64,000 nt of DNA, taken from UBA6049 sp965662345 (lineage in GTDB: Bacteria; Bacteroidota; Bacteroidia; Flavobacteriales_G; Salibacteraceae). Both the position numbers and the translations under genes were made by a program. Positions within the stretch are counted from its first letter, which is position 1. Each line of letters opens with the position of its first letter. The stretch spans positions 103,944 through 167,943 of the forward strand of contig CBFIHE010000003.1 of assembly GCA_965662345.1 (NCBI GenBank). Reading direction: 5' to 3'. The notes below the pieces were generated by a model. The model ran no database searches, was not told the DNA's origin, and saw nothing but the letters and a program-made list of their open reading frames with translations. Below, one piece after another: positions 1 through 7,195 of the stretch.

Positions 1-615
1 ATTCAGATCTTCAAAGGCAAGTATTTGAAATGATTTTTCTGGCAAATAGCCGATGTTGAATAGTCCAGTAGACTGGGTTTTGCTCAAGAAATTAGGTCTA
101 GAAGTAGTGAACACACTATCCTCTTTACTTTCATAAAGACCAATGTAAACCTGACCTACTGGTAGGTTGGTATACGCGTCTTTTACCTTGCCCCAAACCG
201 ATAGTGAATCTAATGCATCTCCAGTTGAGATTACAAAAAGGTTACTATCAAGCGGATTGCCTTCTGTAAAATCAACAATTCCATTTCCAAAGTTGAAGTT
301 ATAGGTAGTGTTTGGTTTGAGTTTTTCATTGAACTCCATGGTTATGGACTTACCTTTTTCCGTGAATTCAGGATTCTCTTCCAAAGGTGGAGAGCTAATA
401 AACTCTGCATTCATATTCTTGAGCTGCACATACTCATCAAAAGTGAAAGTGATGGAATTATCAGTGAAGTTCGTGCTGAAGTTAATAGGCGAACTTTCTT
501 TGATACTGGGTGGAGTAGTGTCTTTCTCTCCTCCAGTAATAGGGTATTGTTGAGCACAGCCAATGAGCAATGCAACTAGTATAATGGGAATAATTGTACT
601 CTTAATTACTTCCAT
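1..615 (-). CDS. Ig-like domain lipoprotein, C-terminus beyond window
   Basis: The frame is open from an ATG at 615 to the window edge, so about 205 N-terminal residues are seen and the stop is missing. The start reads MEVIKSTIIPIILVALLIGC, a lipoprotein signal peptide with a lipobox ending in Cys20. After it comes GEKDTTPPSIKESSP and then a stretch (about residues 30-125) that resembles the bacterial Ig-like Big_5 module common in Bacteroidota lipoproteins (FTFDEYVQL, TTYNFNFGNGI). A probable carboxypeptidase-regulatory-like segment follows (SVWGKVKDAYTNLPVGQVYI). The first 10 bases overlap the end of the upstream methionine sulfoxide reductase gene, so the two are probably co-transcribed. 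The role is unknown; a surface-exposed or periplasmic lipoprotein is inferred. Confidence 0.75.
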   Translation of the reverse strand, partial: MEVIKSTIIPIILVALLIGCAQQYPITGGEKDTTPPSIKESSPINFSTNFTDNSITFTFDEYVQLKNMNAEFISSPPLEENPEFTEKGKSITMEFNEKLKPNTTYNFNFGNGIVDFTEGNPLDSNLFVISTGDALDSLSVWGKVKDAYTNLPVGQVYIGLYESKEDSVFTTSRPNFLSKTQSTGLFNIGYLPEKSFQILAFEDLN

Positions 616-1100
616 GAACTTCTTTGATTTGAAAGCCAACTGCAATGCGATTGTGTGTATTGGATATCTGTTTCTGTAAAGTAGTTTAGAGATTCGCTGT
701 CTATGTCTAGTACTGCCCATACATTGTTATTCTCATCTAGCAGTGGTACAACAAGCTCACTTTTTGATCGTGAACTGCAGGCGATGTGACCAGGAAAGGC
801 ATCTACATCTGGAACGAATATCAAGCGCTTTTCTTCTAGCGCCTTGCCGCAAACGCCTTTACCTATAGGTATACGCGTACAAGCAACGGGACCTTGAAAG
901 GGACCTAACACCAAACCATTTTCATCTGTCAGATAAAAACCAACCCAAAGTACAGGAAAAGTTTCCTTAATTGCGGCCGCTACATTGCTCAAGTTTGCAA
1001 CTTGATTTGGCTCTCCATCTAGTAACGATTGCAACTGGGTAATTAGCGTTTTGTATTTCGCTTCTCTATTTCCTTTGTTAATGACCAGATCTTCTGCCAT
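606..1100 (-). CDS. msrC: Free methionine-(R)-sulfoxide reductase, GAF domain (fRMsr, YebR-like)
   Basis: A 164-residue single GAF-domain protein that should reduce free L-methionine-(R)-sulfoxide in the cytoplasm using thioredoxin. The three family cysteines are present as C74, C84 and C108 (VACTRIPIGKGVCGKAL, then GHIACSSRSKSE), with the same spacing as C84/C94/C118 of the E. coli enzyme. I chose the ATG at 1100 because the family begins near MAEDLVINKG; an upstream in-frame extension would overlap comF and has no family counterpart. The C-terminal dozen residues (SHCSWLSNQRSSWK) are unlike the usual tail, but the other frame runs straight into the next gene, so I do not call a frameshift. 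It lies 25 bp after comF and overlaps the following lipoprotein gene. Confidence 0.85.
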   Translation of the reverse strand: MAEDLVINKGNREAKYKTLITQLQSLLDGEPNQVANLSNVAAAIKETFPVLWVGFYLTDENGLVLGPFQGPVACTRIPIGKGVCGKALEEKRLIFVPDVDAFPGHIACSSRSKSELVVPLLDENNNVWAVLDIDSESLNYFTETDIQYTQSHCSWLSNQRSSWK

Positions 1101-1125
1101 GCGACAAAGATAGTTTTTGACGCTA

Positions 1126-1806
1126 TCAAGCAGTATACGCAACAGTAGCAATGCACAGGCTTGACACACCTGACTCTTGAAGTTGTTTTCCGCAGGCTTC
1201 AAGCGTGGCTCCGGTGGTTACAACATCGTCTACCAGTAAAACACATTTATCTTCAACTTCACTGGGTTTAATTGCTTTGAAAATGGTTTCAACATTCTGC
1301 CATCTGGCAAATCGACCCTTTTTTGTTTGAGATTCATTAAAGGCTACTCGTTGCAGTGCTGTGGTATTTACAGGAATATGTAACACTTTTTCGATACCCT
1401 TCGCAATTATTTCAGCTTGATTATAGCCTCGCTTTCTAAGCTTTTTGCTGTGTAATGGAACTGGAATAAGCAGGTCGGGTTTTGGAAAACGCTCCGCCTC
1501 CAAGATAGATTGCCCCAACAGTTTCCCCATGTATAACCCTGCATCTATAGAATCATGATACTTAAGAGCGTGCATAAGTGTTTGGGTTTTACTCTCGGGA
1601 TAGAAGTACCACAAAGCTGTAGCCGCCTCAAGAAGGAGCCTACCGCGAAATACTTGCTCTACCGTATTCATTGGTATTCGCTCAAAATATGTTCGCGGAA
1701 ATTGAGTTATACAAGCTAAACAAACGTGCTTTTCGTGTGGTTCTAGCACGGTTTGACAACACAAACAGCACGGTGGATAAAGAAGGTGTATAAAATCTTT
1801 TAGCAT
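1126..1806 (-). CDS. comF: ComF family phosphoribosyltransferase-like protein
   Basis: A 226-residue ComF-family protein. The N-terminus carries cysteines in a zinc-finger-like layout (C13, C14, C16, C17, then C29 and C32). The middle has the family signature PVPLHSKKLRKRGYNQAE, and the C-terminus has the PRPP-binding loop VLLVDDVVTTGATLEAC at about 189-205. In competent bacteria ComF helps process incoming single-stranded DNA for transformation; the biochemical role in Bacteroidota is not settled. The gene diverges from the coiled-coil protein at 1858 and leads into the methionine sulfoxide reductase gene. No other competence gene is in the window. Confidence 0.9.
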   Translation of the reverse strand: MLKDFIHLLYPPCCLCCQTVLEPHEKHVCLACITQFPRTYFERIPMNTVEQVFRGRLLLEAATALWYFYPESKTQTLMHALKYHDSIDAGLYMGKLLGQSILEAERFPKPDLLIPVPLHSKKLRKRGYNQAEIIAKGIEKVLHIPVNTTALQRVAFNESQTKKGRFARWQNVETIFKAIKPSEVEDKCVLLVDDVVTTGATLEACGKQLQESGVSSLCIATVAYTA

Positions 1807-1833
1807 GTGATTAGAGATTGGTGCTTAAGAATA

Positions 1834-1841
1834 TACTTTTG
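1834..1841 (+). promoter_or_regulatory. Candidate Bacteroidota -7 element upstream of the coiled-coil gene
   Basis: TACTTTTG matches TAnnTTTG and ends 16 bp before the ATG at 1858. No clear -33 TTG lies at the expected distance, so the call rests on one box only. Confidence 0.4.
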
Positions 1842-1857
1842 AACTGATTTTAAAATT

Positions 1858-2778
1858 ATGGAAAACAAGCAAACTCCCCAAAATCAAGAAGATAAAAAGC
1901 CAGTTAGTGCCATTTTAATCTTGTTGCTCATTATAGTTTCAGCTTTTGGAGCTTACATGACATATTCTAACCAACAACTAAAGAAGGAACTTACAGATTT
2001 GGGTTACCTCAAAGAGGAGGTAGAAGATGAGAAGAATAAAGTGATTGATGAGCTCGAGATAATGACTGGCCAATATGACTCGATGGCAGTTACCAATGAC
2101 TCCATGAATATTGAGTTAATGGAGCAACGATCTAAGGTTGAGGAGCTTATTGCGCAAGCAAAAAACAATAAGTGGACAATTTACAAGCTCCGGAAAGAAG
2201 CAGGTACATTGCGAGAAATAATGAAAGGGTATGTAAAAACTATAGACTCTTTAAATACATTGAATGTTGAGCTTAGGGCAGAAAATGCGCAGGTAACGCG
2301 CAAGTTAAGTGAGACAGAGAATAAGAACACAGAGTTGCGTGATATGAATGAGGAGCTGAACCAAAAGGTTAAGCTAGGCGCAAAGTTGAAGGCACTAGAT
2401 ATGGTAGCCTATGGCCAACGTGTGAAGAATAACGGTGTTCATAGAGAGACCAATAGAGCAGAAAAAGTTGAGAAAATAAAAGTTTGTTTCACTTTAGATC
2501 GCAATGAGATTGCTGAGAAGGGTAACAAGCCCATTTACGTAAGAATCACCATGCCAAATGGTAAGGTATTGGCTGAACGTAGTGATGATTCGAACATGTT
2601 CAATTATGGGGATACCCGTGGATTGTATAGCATCAAGAAAGTAGTCTTGTACGAGCAATTAGAGTTAGATGTTTGCATGTATTGGGAAGATCGAGTAAGC
2701 CTAATGGAAGGTGAATACATGGTAGAAGCCTACGCTGACGGTATGAAAATAGGATTTGCTTATTTCACTTTAAAGTAA
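1858..2778 (+). CDS. Membrane-anchored coiled-coil protein, unknown function
   Basis: A 306-residue protein I cannot assign to a named family. Residues 1-15 are polar, 16-36 form one hydrophobic helix (AILILLLIIVSAFGAYMTYS), and about 38-175 are charged heptad-like sequence rich in E, K and L that should form a long coiled coil. The last 100 residues (about 205-306) look like a compact beta-rich domain (KVCFTLDRNEIAEKGNKPIY). The topology would place the coiled coil and end domain in the periplasm, though this is inferred. The gene stands alone between divergent comF and convergent pth. Similar anchored coiled-coil proteins are common and uncharacterised in Bacteroidota. Confidence 0.8.
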   Translation: MENKQTPQNQEDKKPVSAILILLLIIVSAFGAYMTYSNQQLKKELTDLGYLKEEVEDEKNKVIDELEIMTGQYDSMAVTNDSMNIELMEQRSKVEELIAQAKNNKWTIYKLRKEAGTLREIMKGYVKTIDSLNTLNVELRAENAQVTRKLSETENKNTELRDMNEELNQKVKLGAKLKALDMVAYGQRVKNNGVHRETNRAEKVEKIKVCFTLDRNEIAEKGNKPIYVRITMPNGKVLAERSDDSNMFNYGDTRGLYSIKKVVLYEQLELDVCMYWEDRVSLMEGEYMVEAYADGMKIGFAYFTLK

Positions 2779-2793
2779 GGAAAAGACAAAAGG

Positions 2794-3357
2794 TTATTTA
2801 CTATTAAACTCATTCATGGTTCGCTGAATGCCCAGCGTACCAAAAGAGAGAGCTGCATCTGCTGCCAGTTTCACACGCTCAGATAGTGTTTGTTGCTCTT
2901 CCGCTGTCCATTGCCCAAGCACATAGTCTACTTGCCTCCCCTTAGGAAAGTTGTCTCCAACGCCAAAGCGAAGCCTAGGGTAAACTGGAGTTCCAAGAGT
3001 GGCCTGGATGTGCTTTAATCCATTATGACCGCCATCACTGCCTTTGCCTTTGATTCTAATTTTCCCGAAGGGAAGCGCTAAATCATCTGTGATAACGAGC
3101 GTACGTTCTAATGGAATTTTTTCTTCATGCATCCAATAGTGTACTGCTTTTCCACTTAAATTCATGAAGGTGGTAGGTTTTATTAAAACGTAGGTTCTTC
3201 CCTTATGTCTAAGCTCAGACACAAAAGCGTGACGCTGTTGGTCAAAAAAAATACCCGATGCACTAGCTAGTGCATCGAGTACTTCAAAACCTATATTATG
3301 TCTGGTATTGGCGTATTCTGCACCTATGTTGCCTAAACCCGCAATTAGGAACTTCAT
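2794..3357 (-). CDS. pth: Peptidyl-tRNA hydrolase
   Basis: A 187-residue enzyme that cleaves peptidyl-tRNA released from stalled ribosomes and recycles tRNA in the cytoplasm. The family residues are visible: N10 in GLGNIGAEY, catalytic H20 in NTRHNIGFEVLD, N66 in PTTFMNLSGK, the Asp pair at 91-92 (VITDDLALPFG) and N112 in GSDGGHNGLKHI. Length is normal for the family. It sits 12 bp after the ribosomal protein L25 gene in the order prs-rplY-pth, a conserved translation and PRPP cluster. Confidence 0.96.
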   Translation of the reverse strand: MKFLIAGLGNIGAEYANTRHNIGFEVLDALASASGIFFDQQRHAFVSELRHKGRTYVLIKPTTFMNLSGKAVHYWMHEEKIPLERTLVITDDLALPFGKIRIKGKGSDGGHNGLKHIQATLGTPVYPRLRFGVGDNFPKGRQVDYVLGQWTAEEQQTLSERVKLAADAALSFGTLGIQRTMNEFNSK

Positions 3358-3369
3358 ACACCAAGTAAA

Positions 3370-3978
3370 TTATGCTTCAGCGCTTTCTTCTGCAGCTTCA
3401 GCACCCTCTTCACCCTCTTCATCTTCATCCACTGCACCACGAGCAGTTTTAACTGCTGCAATAACACTAGAAGCTGGATCTAGTAACTCAATACCATCGT
3501 AGTTTAAGTCACCAACTTTAATTGCTTTACCAATTCGGATATCTGTAATATCAATCTCAACAGCATCTGGAATTGCAGAAAGGGCACCTTTCATAGATAG
3601 TTTACGCATTGGTTTGCGCAGCTTACCACCATTTCTAACACCAATAGAACTACCCGTTAAGTTAATAGTCATTTTAACTTTTACCGGCTTGTCTTCAGAT
3701 ACCATCAAAAAGTCTACGTGGGTAGGGCGATCTGTTAGCGCATCAAACTGAGCATCTTGAATGATGGTGCTTACTTTCTCACCATCTACAATCAAAATTA
3801 CGTTAAATGTATCTGCGGTATAGATAGCTTTATTGAGTTCTCTTTCATCAATCTTGATATGTAACTCTTTACTTCCTCCGTAAACAACTGCAGGTACAAG
3901 ACCTTCTTTTCTCAAGTTTGCAGCGTCTTTCTTACCAATAGCTTCTCGCTTCGCAGCGTTTAATTCAAGCGTTTTCAT
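3370..3978 (-). CDS. rplY: 50S ribosomal protein L25 / general stress protein Ctc
   Basis: A 202-residue two-domain (Ctc-type) L25, a 5S rRNA-binding protein of the large subunit. The N-terminal L25 domain (about 1-90) starts MKTLELNAAKREAIGKKDAA and contains LVPAVVYGG. The C-terminal domain (about 91-180) carries GKLRKPMRKLSMKG and VEIDITDIRIGKAIKVGDL. The last 20 residues are a Glu/Ala-rich acidic tail, commonly seen on Bacteroidota L25. It lies 18 bp after prs and 12 bp before pth, so it is probably in one transcript with both. Confidence 0.95.
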   Translation of the reverse strand: MKTLELNAAKREAIGKKDAANLRKEGLVPAVVYGGSKELHIKIDERELNKAIYTADTFNVILIVDGEKVSTIIQDAQFDALTDRPTHVDFLMVSEDKPVKVKMTINLTGSSIGVRNGGKLRKPMRKLSMKGALSAIPDAVEIDITDIRIGKAIKVGDLNYDGIELLDPASSVIAAVKTARGAVDEDEEGEEGAEAAEESAEA

Positions 3979-3996
3979 CTTCTTTTCTCTATGCTG

Positions 3997-4932
3997 TTAA
4001 ATTATAAAGTTGGAGCTGATTGACTCTTTCGTTTGGATTTTCTTCACAACATCTGCAAATAAATCAGCTACACTAAGGACTTTAATTTTATCTGATTGTT
4101 TTTGTAACGGAATAGTATCCGTAACGATTAGTTCCGTAATATCAGAATCATTGATTCGATCGTATGCAGGACCACTTAACACAGGGTGGGTACAAATTGC
4201 CCGTACACTATTTGCACCTTCTTCTTTCATCAAAGAAGCTGCCTTACACAGCGTACCAGCTGTATCAATGATATCGTCTATGAGTAATACGTCTCTGCCC
4301 TTGACATCACCAATTACCATCATATCTTGAACTTCGTTGGCTACCCTTCTTTGCTTGTAACAAATAGCCAGTTCCAAGTCTAAATATTTGGCATACGCAT
4401 TGGCTCGTTTGGTACCTCCAGTGTCTGGAGCTGCAATGACCAAATTGCTCACATCTAAGTTACTTTCTATGTAAGGCAAGAAAATTGATGAAGCAAACAA
4501 GTGATCTACTGGAACTTCAAAGAACCCCTGGATTTGGTCTGCATGAAGATCCATGGTCATGATTCGTGTCACACCTGCAGCAGTAAGCATATTAGCTACT
4601 AACTTTGAGCCAATGGCTACTCTAGGCTTATCTTTTCGATCTTGTCTTGCAAAGCCAAAATATGGCATAACTGCAACTATACTTTTGGCAGAAGCTCTTT
4701 TAGCGGCATCAATCATGAGCAAAAGCTCAAACAGATTATCTGTTGGTGGAATGGTAGATTGAATCAAAAAAACGTCTTTTCCTCTAACGGTTTCTTCAAA
4801 ATAGGCTGTAAATTCACCATCGCTAAACTTGGTTGTACTAACCTCGCCTAACTCAGAACCGTATGCCTTCGCAATGGCTTGCGCCAAAGCAGGATGTGCA
4901 TTTCCCGAAAAGAATTTCAATTCTGAACCCAT
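3997..4932 (-). CDS. prs: Ribose-phosphate pyrophosphokinase (PRPP synthetase)
   Basis: A 311-residue cytoplasmic enzyme that makes PRPP from ribose 5-phosphate and ATP for nucleotide, histidine and tryptophan synthesis. Family signatures: LKFFSGNAHPALAQAIAKA at the N-terminus, MPYFGFARQDRKDKPR (the ATP and flexible-loop region), MTMDLHADQIQGFF, and the PRPP loop RDVLLIDDIIDTAGTL. I chose the ATG at 4932 (MGSELKFFSG), which fits the family N-terminus; an upstream in-frame start would add 11 residues not seen in the family. First gene of the prs-rplY-pth group. Confidence 0.95.
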   Translation of the reverse strand: MGSELKFFSGNAHPALAQAIAKAYGSELGEVSTTKFSDGEFTAYFEETVRGKDVFLIQSTIPPTDNLFELLLMIDAAKRASAKSIVAVMPYFGFARQDRKDKPRVAIGSKLVANMLTAAGVTRIMTMDLHADQIQGFFEVPVDHLFASSIFLPYIESNLDVSNLVIAAPDTGGTKRANAYAKYLDLELAICYKQRRVANEVQDMMVIGDVKGRDVLLIDDIIDTAGTLCKAASLMKEEGANSVRAICTHPVLSGPAYDRINDSDITELIVTDTIPLQKQSDKIKVLSVADLFADVVKKIQTKESISSNFII

Positions 4933-5037
4933 ACCGCTTCTTAAAAAGGGGTGCAAATTAACCAAATAAAACCCACATGTACAAACAATTAGAAGGGTCT
5001 GTGCAGAATCCTTACAGAGAATTTGAATGAGCCCTAC

Positions 5038-5066
5038 TTGAGGAGTCCGAAAAAAATATACTTTTG
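5038..5066 (+). promoter_or_regulatory. Bacteroidota-type promoter of tRNA-Leu
   Basis: TTG at 5038-5040 and TACTTTTG at 5059-5066, separated by 18 bp, match the Bacteroidota housekeeping promoter (TTG-N19-TAnnTTTG). The tRNA begins 17 bp further on, which fits a short 5' leader. Confidence 0.65.
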
Positions 5067-5082
5067 CCCTCCATTTTAATCC

Positions 5083-5166
5083 GCCCGGGTGGCGGAATTG
5101 GTAGACGCGCTGGATTCAAAATCCAGTTCTAGCAATAGAGTGCGGGTTCGATTCCCGCCCCGGGTA
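5083..5166 (+). tRNA. tRNA-Leu (anticodon CAA)
   Basis: A class II tRNA cloverleaf of 84 nt. The acceptor arms GCCCGGG (5083-5089) and CCCGGGT (5159-5165) pair with one G-U, and the discriminator base is A5166. The D-loop reads GGCGGAATTGGTAGACGC. The anticodon loop TTCAAAA gives CAA, which reads UUG. A long variable arm follows, as expected for leucine. The T arm is GCGGG TTCGATT CCCGC. CCA is not encoded (CAG follows). Confidence 0.96.
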
Positions 5167-5173
5167 CAGATGC

Positions 5174-5203
5174 AAGAGGTTGCGAAAGCAGCCTCTTTTT
5201 TTA
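5174..5203 (+). terminator. Rho-independent terminator after tRNA-Leu
   Basis: The stem AGAGGTTGC/GCAGCCTCT closes a GAAA tetraloop (one G-U pair) and is followed by a run of T. It starts 8 bp after the tRNA. Confidence 0.85.
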
Positions 5204-5536
5204 TTTCTATCACAAGCCCTTTCAAGTAGACAATGCTTTGTTTGTATTGCATCAGTCATTCGGTTGACCTTGGTGAAATGCGTCTAATATTACTGGGCAC
5301 TGAGCAAGGTCTAAAAGTCAATCTGAGATGGTTGAAAGCAGCAGTACTTGTAGAGGTTAAGATTAATGAGGCTCTTAATTCAGTTAAAGATCACCTACTG
5401 AAACGGATTTTAAAGATTGAGATATCTTTTTACCCTACTTGTCTTTAGTAAGAGATCCGAAGTAAGATTAAGGAGAAGTTGGTAGAACATATCGTTTCTG
5501 TTTCTCGTTGCATTCATTGTAATTAACATACTCCTT
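5204..5536. other. Intergenic stretch with no supported gene
   Basis: About 330 bp between the tRNA-Leu terminator and the S41 protease promoter. One 71-codon open frame (5233-5448, + strand) exists, but its sequence shows no recognisable family, no signal and no convincing promoter, so I do not call it. No RNA structure was evident by eye. Confidence 0.5.
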
Positions 5537-5544
5537 TACATTTG
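5517..5544 (+). promoter_or_regulatory. Candidate promoter of the S41 protease gene, almost touching the start codon
   Basis: TTG (5517-5519) and TACATTTG (5537-5544) are 17 bp apart. The -7 box ends only 5 bp before the ATG at 5550, so the transcript would have almost no leader. Confidence 0.45.
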
Positions 5545-5549
5545 CTTAC

Positions 5550-7151
5550 ATGAACAAAAAATTCATTTATCTCCCAATATTGTTATTCGGATTTTTAGCG
5601 ATAGGCTTTTATCTAGGTCAAATACTTTACTTTCCGAGCCAATCTGGAGGGAATTCTGCAGTTAACGCTAATAGTTTCAAGCCGTCTGATGAAGGACGTA
5701 AGCTCGAACAAATTGTACGCTATATTGATAACGAATATGTTGACCCGATAGAGCGAAAGAAATTGGTTGATGAGTCTATTAGCCATATCCTTCAAGAGCT
5801 AGATCCGCATAGTTATTACATAACTGCTGAAGATCTGCAAGCATTGAATGAACCGTTAGAAGGTAACTTTGAGGGTATTGGTGTGCAATTCAACATCAGA
5901 AAAGATACGGTAGTAGTAGTAACACCATTAGTTGGTGGTCCGTCTGAAAAAGTGGGTATTCTGGCTGGAGACCGCATAGTTCGGGTTGAAGATGAATTAA
6001 TTGCTGGCGTTGGTATTAAAAATGGCGATGTACTTAAACTGCTGAAGGGAGAGAAAGGAACCAAAGTTCGCGTGGGGATAATTCGAGATACTAGGGACGA
6101 ATTGAAATTCACCATTGTACGAGATAGAATTCCTATTCACAGTGTGGAAGTCGCCTATATGCTTAACGAAGCAACGGGATACATCAAGATTAGCCGGTTT
6201 GCGAAAACCACCTATGATGAGTTTATGGAAGCAGCTAATCAACTTACTGGTGAGGGTATGAAAGACTTAGTAGTTGACGTAAGAGGAAACGGTGGTGGAT
6301 TTTTAGATGCTGCTGTTAACATAGCCGATGAGTTTTTGACTGAAGGAGAATTGATTGTATATACGGAGGGTAGAGCTAGACCAAGAGAAGAATATCGAGC
6401 AACTTCTAAAAACCTTCTAGTAGATATTGATGTAACAGTATTAATTGATGAGGCTTCAGCGAGTGCAAGTGAAATACTTGCAGGAGCAATTCAAGACAAT
6501 GACCGTGGAAATATAGTAGGAAGACGCTCTTTTGGTAAGGGCCTGGTACAAGAGCAAACTATGTGGCCAGATGGTAGCGCTACTCGGTTGACCATCGCCA
6601 GGTATTACACTCCAAGCGGCAGGTGTATTCAAAAGCCATATTCGAATGGTTCAGAAGAGTATCATGAAGAAATGTATGACCGATATGCACATGGTGAACT
6701 CTTCTCTGAAGATAGTCTTCAAGTTAATGATTCACTGATTTTTACAACCAAAAATGGGGATACTGTTTACGGTGGCGGTGGTATTTATCCAGATGTTTTT
6801 GTTCCTTACGATACAACAAAACGGTCTTCATACTTGACTGCATTAGTATATAACGGAATTATATACGAGTGGGCGTGGAGCTATGCAGACAAACATCGCG
6901 ATGAGCTTTTGGCGTATAAAACCCCAATAGATTTTGCCAAGGAATTTTCTTTTTCTACTGAACTCTACAACGAATTCACTGCATTTGCCGAGGGTAAAGG
7001 GGTGTCAACAATGCTTGATGGAGCGAGACATTCAGCTCCTGAAATTAATCGCAGAATAAAGGCCTACATCGCCAGAAACATTTGGGGTAATGAAGGCTTT
7101 TACCCCATTTGGAACAAGTCAGACAAAGTAATTGCGAAGGGGATTAAATAG
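5550..7151 (+). CDS. S41 family C-terminal processing peptidase (CtpA/Prc-like)
   Basis: A 533-residue periplasmic serine protease of the tail-specific family. Residues 5-27 form an N-terminal anchor or signal helix. A PDZ domain spans about 88-190 (GIGVQFNIRKDTVVVVTP, GILAGDRIVRVEDE). The protease core has VVDVRGNGGGFLDAAVNIAD and the catalytic Ser/Lys dyad S305 (ASASASEIL) and K330 (SFGKGLVQ), 25 residues apart as in Prc and D1 protease. The C-terminal 130 residues are typical of longer Bacteroidota members. It likely trims or degrades periplasmic and envelope proteins. It stands alone, between a tRNA and a convergent surface-protein gene, with its own promoter and terminator. Confidence 0.93.
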   Translation: MNKKFIYLPILLFGFLAIGFYLGQILYFPSQSGGNSAVNANSFKPSDEGRKLEQIVRYIDNEYVDPIERKKLVDESISHILQELDPHSYYITAEDLQALNEPLEGNFEGIGVQFNIRKDTVVVVTPLVGGPSEKVGILAGDRIVRVEDELIAGVGIKNGDVLKLLKGEKGTKVRVGIIRDTRDELKFTIVRDRIPIHSVEVAYMLNEATGYIKISRFAKTTYDEFMEAANQLTGEGMKDLVVDVRGNGGGFLDAAVNIADEFLTEGELIVYTEGRARPREEYRATSKNLLVDIDVTVLIDEASASASEILAGAIQDNDRGNIVGRRSFGKGLVQEQTMWPDGSATRLTIARYYTPSGRCIQKPYSNGSEEYHEEMYDRYAHGELFSEDSLQVNDSLIFTTKNGDTVYGGGGIYPDVFVPYDTTKRSSYLTALVYNGIIYEWAWSYADKHRDELLAYKTPIDFAKEFSFSTELYNEFTAFAEGKGVSTMLDGARHSAPEINRRIKAYIARNIWGNEGFYPIWNKSDKVIAKGIK

Positions 7152-7185
7152 AAGAATGTCCTTTGATATGGGACATTCTTCTTTA
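7150..7185. terminator. Terminator after the S41 protease gene
   Basis: GAAGAATGTCC (7151-7161) pairs with GGACATTCTTC (7171-7181) across a 9-nt loop and is followed by a short T run. The stem overlaps the stop codon of the protease gene and may also serve the convergent gene ending at 7196. Confidence 0.75.
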
Positions 7186-7195
7186 TTCGTAGCAA

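Noticed and set aside
606..660. Frameshift at the end of the methionine sulfoxide reductase gene
   Set aside because: The other frame has family-like residues for a short stretch but runs into the lipoprotein signal peptide; the overlap of two genes is simpler.
4358..4384. A third TGTAAC-N16 site, inside prs
   Set aside because: After 16 bp the sequence is GTCTA, not GCGTC, and it lies inside a coding region.
5233..5448. 71-codon open frame downstream of tRNA-Leu
   Set aside because: No family resemblance, no signal or membrane helix, no promoter with both boxes, and an unremarkable composition. It is likely a chance frame.
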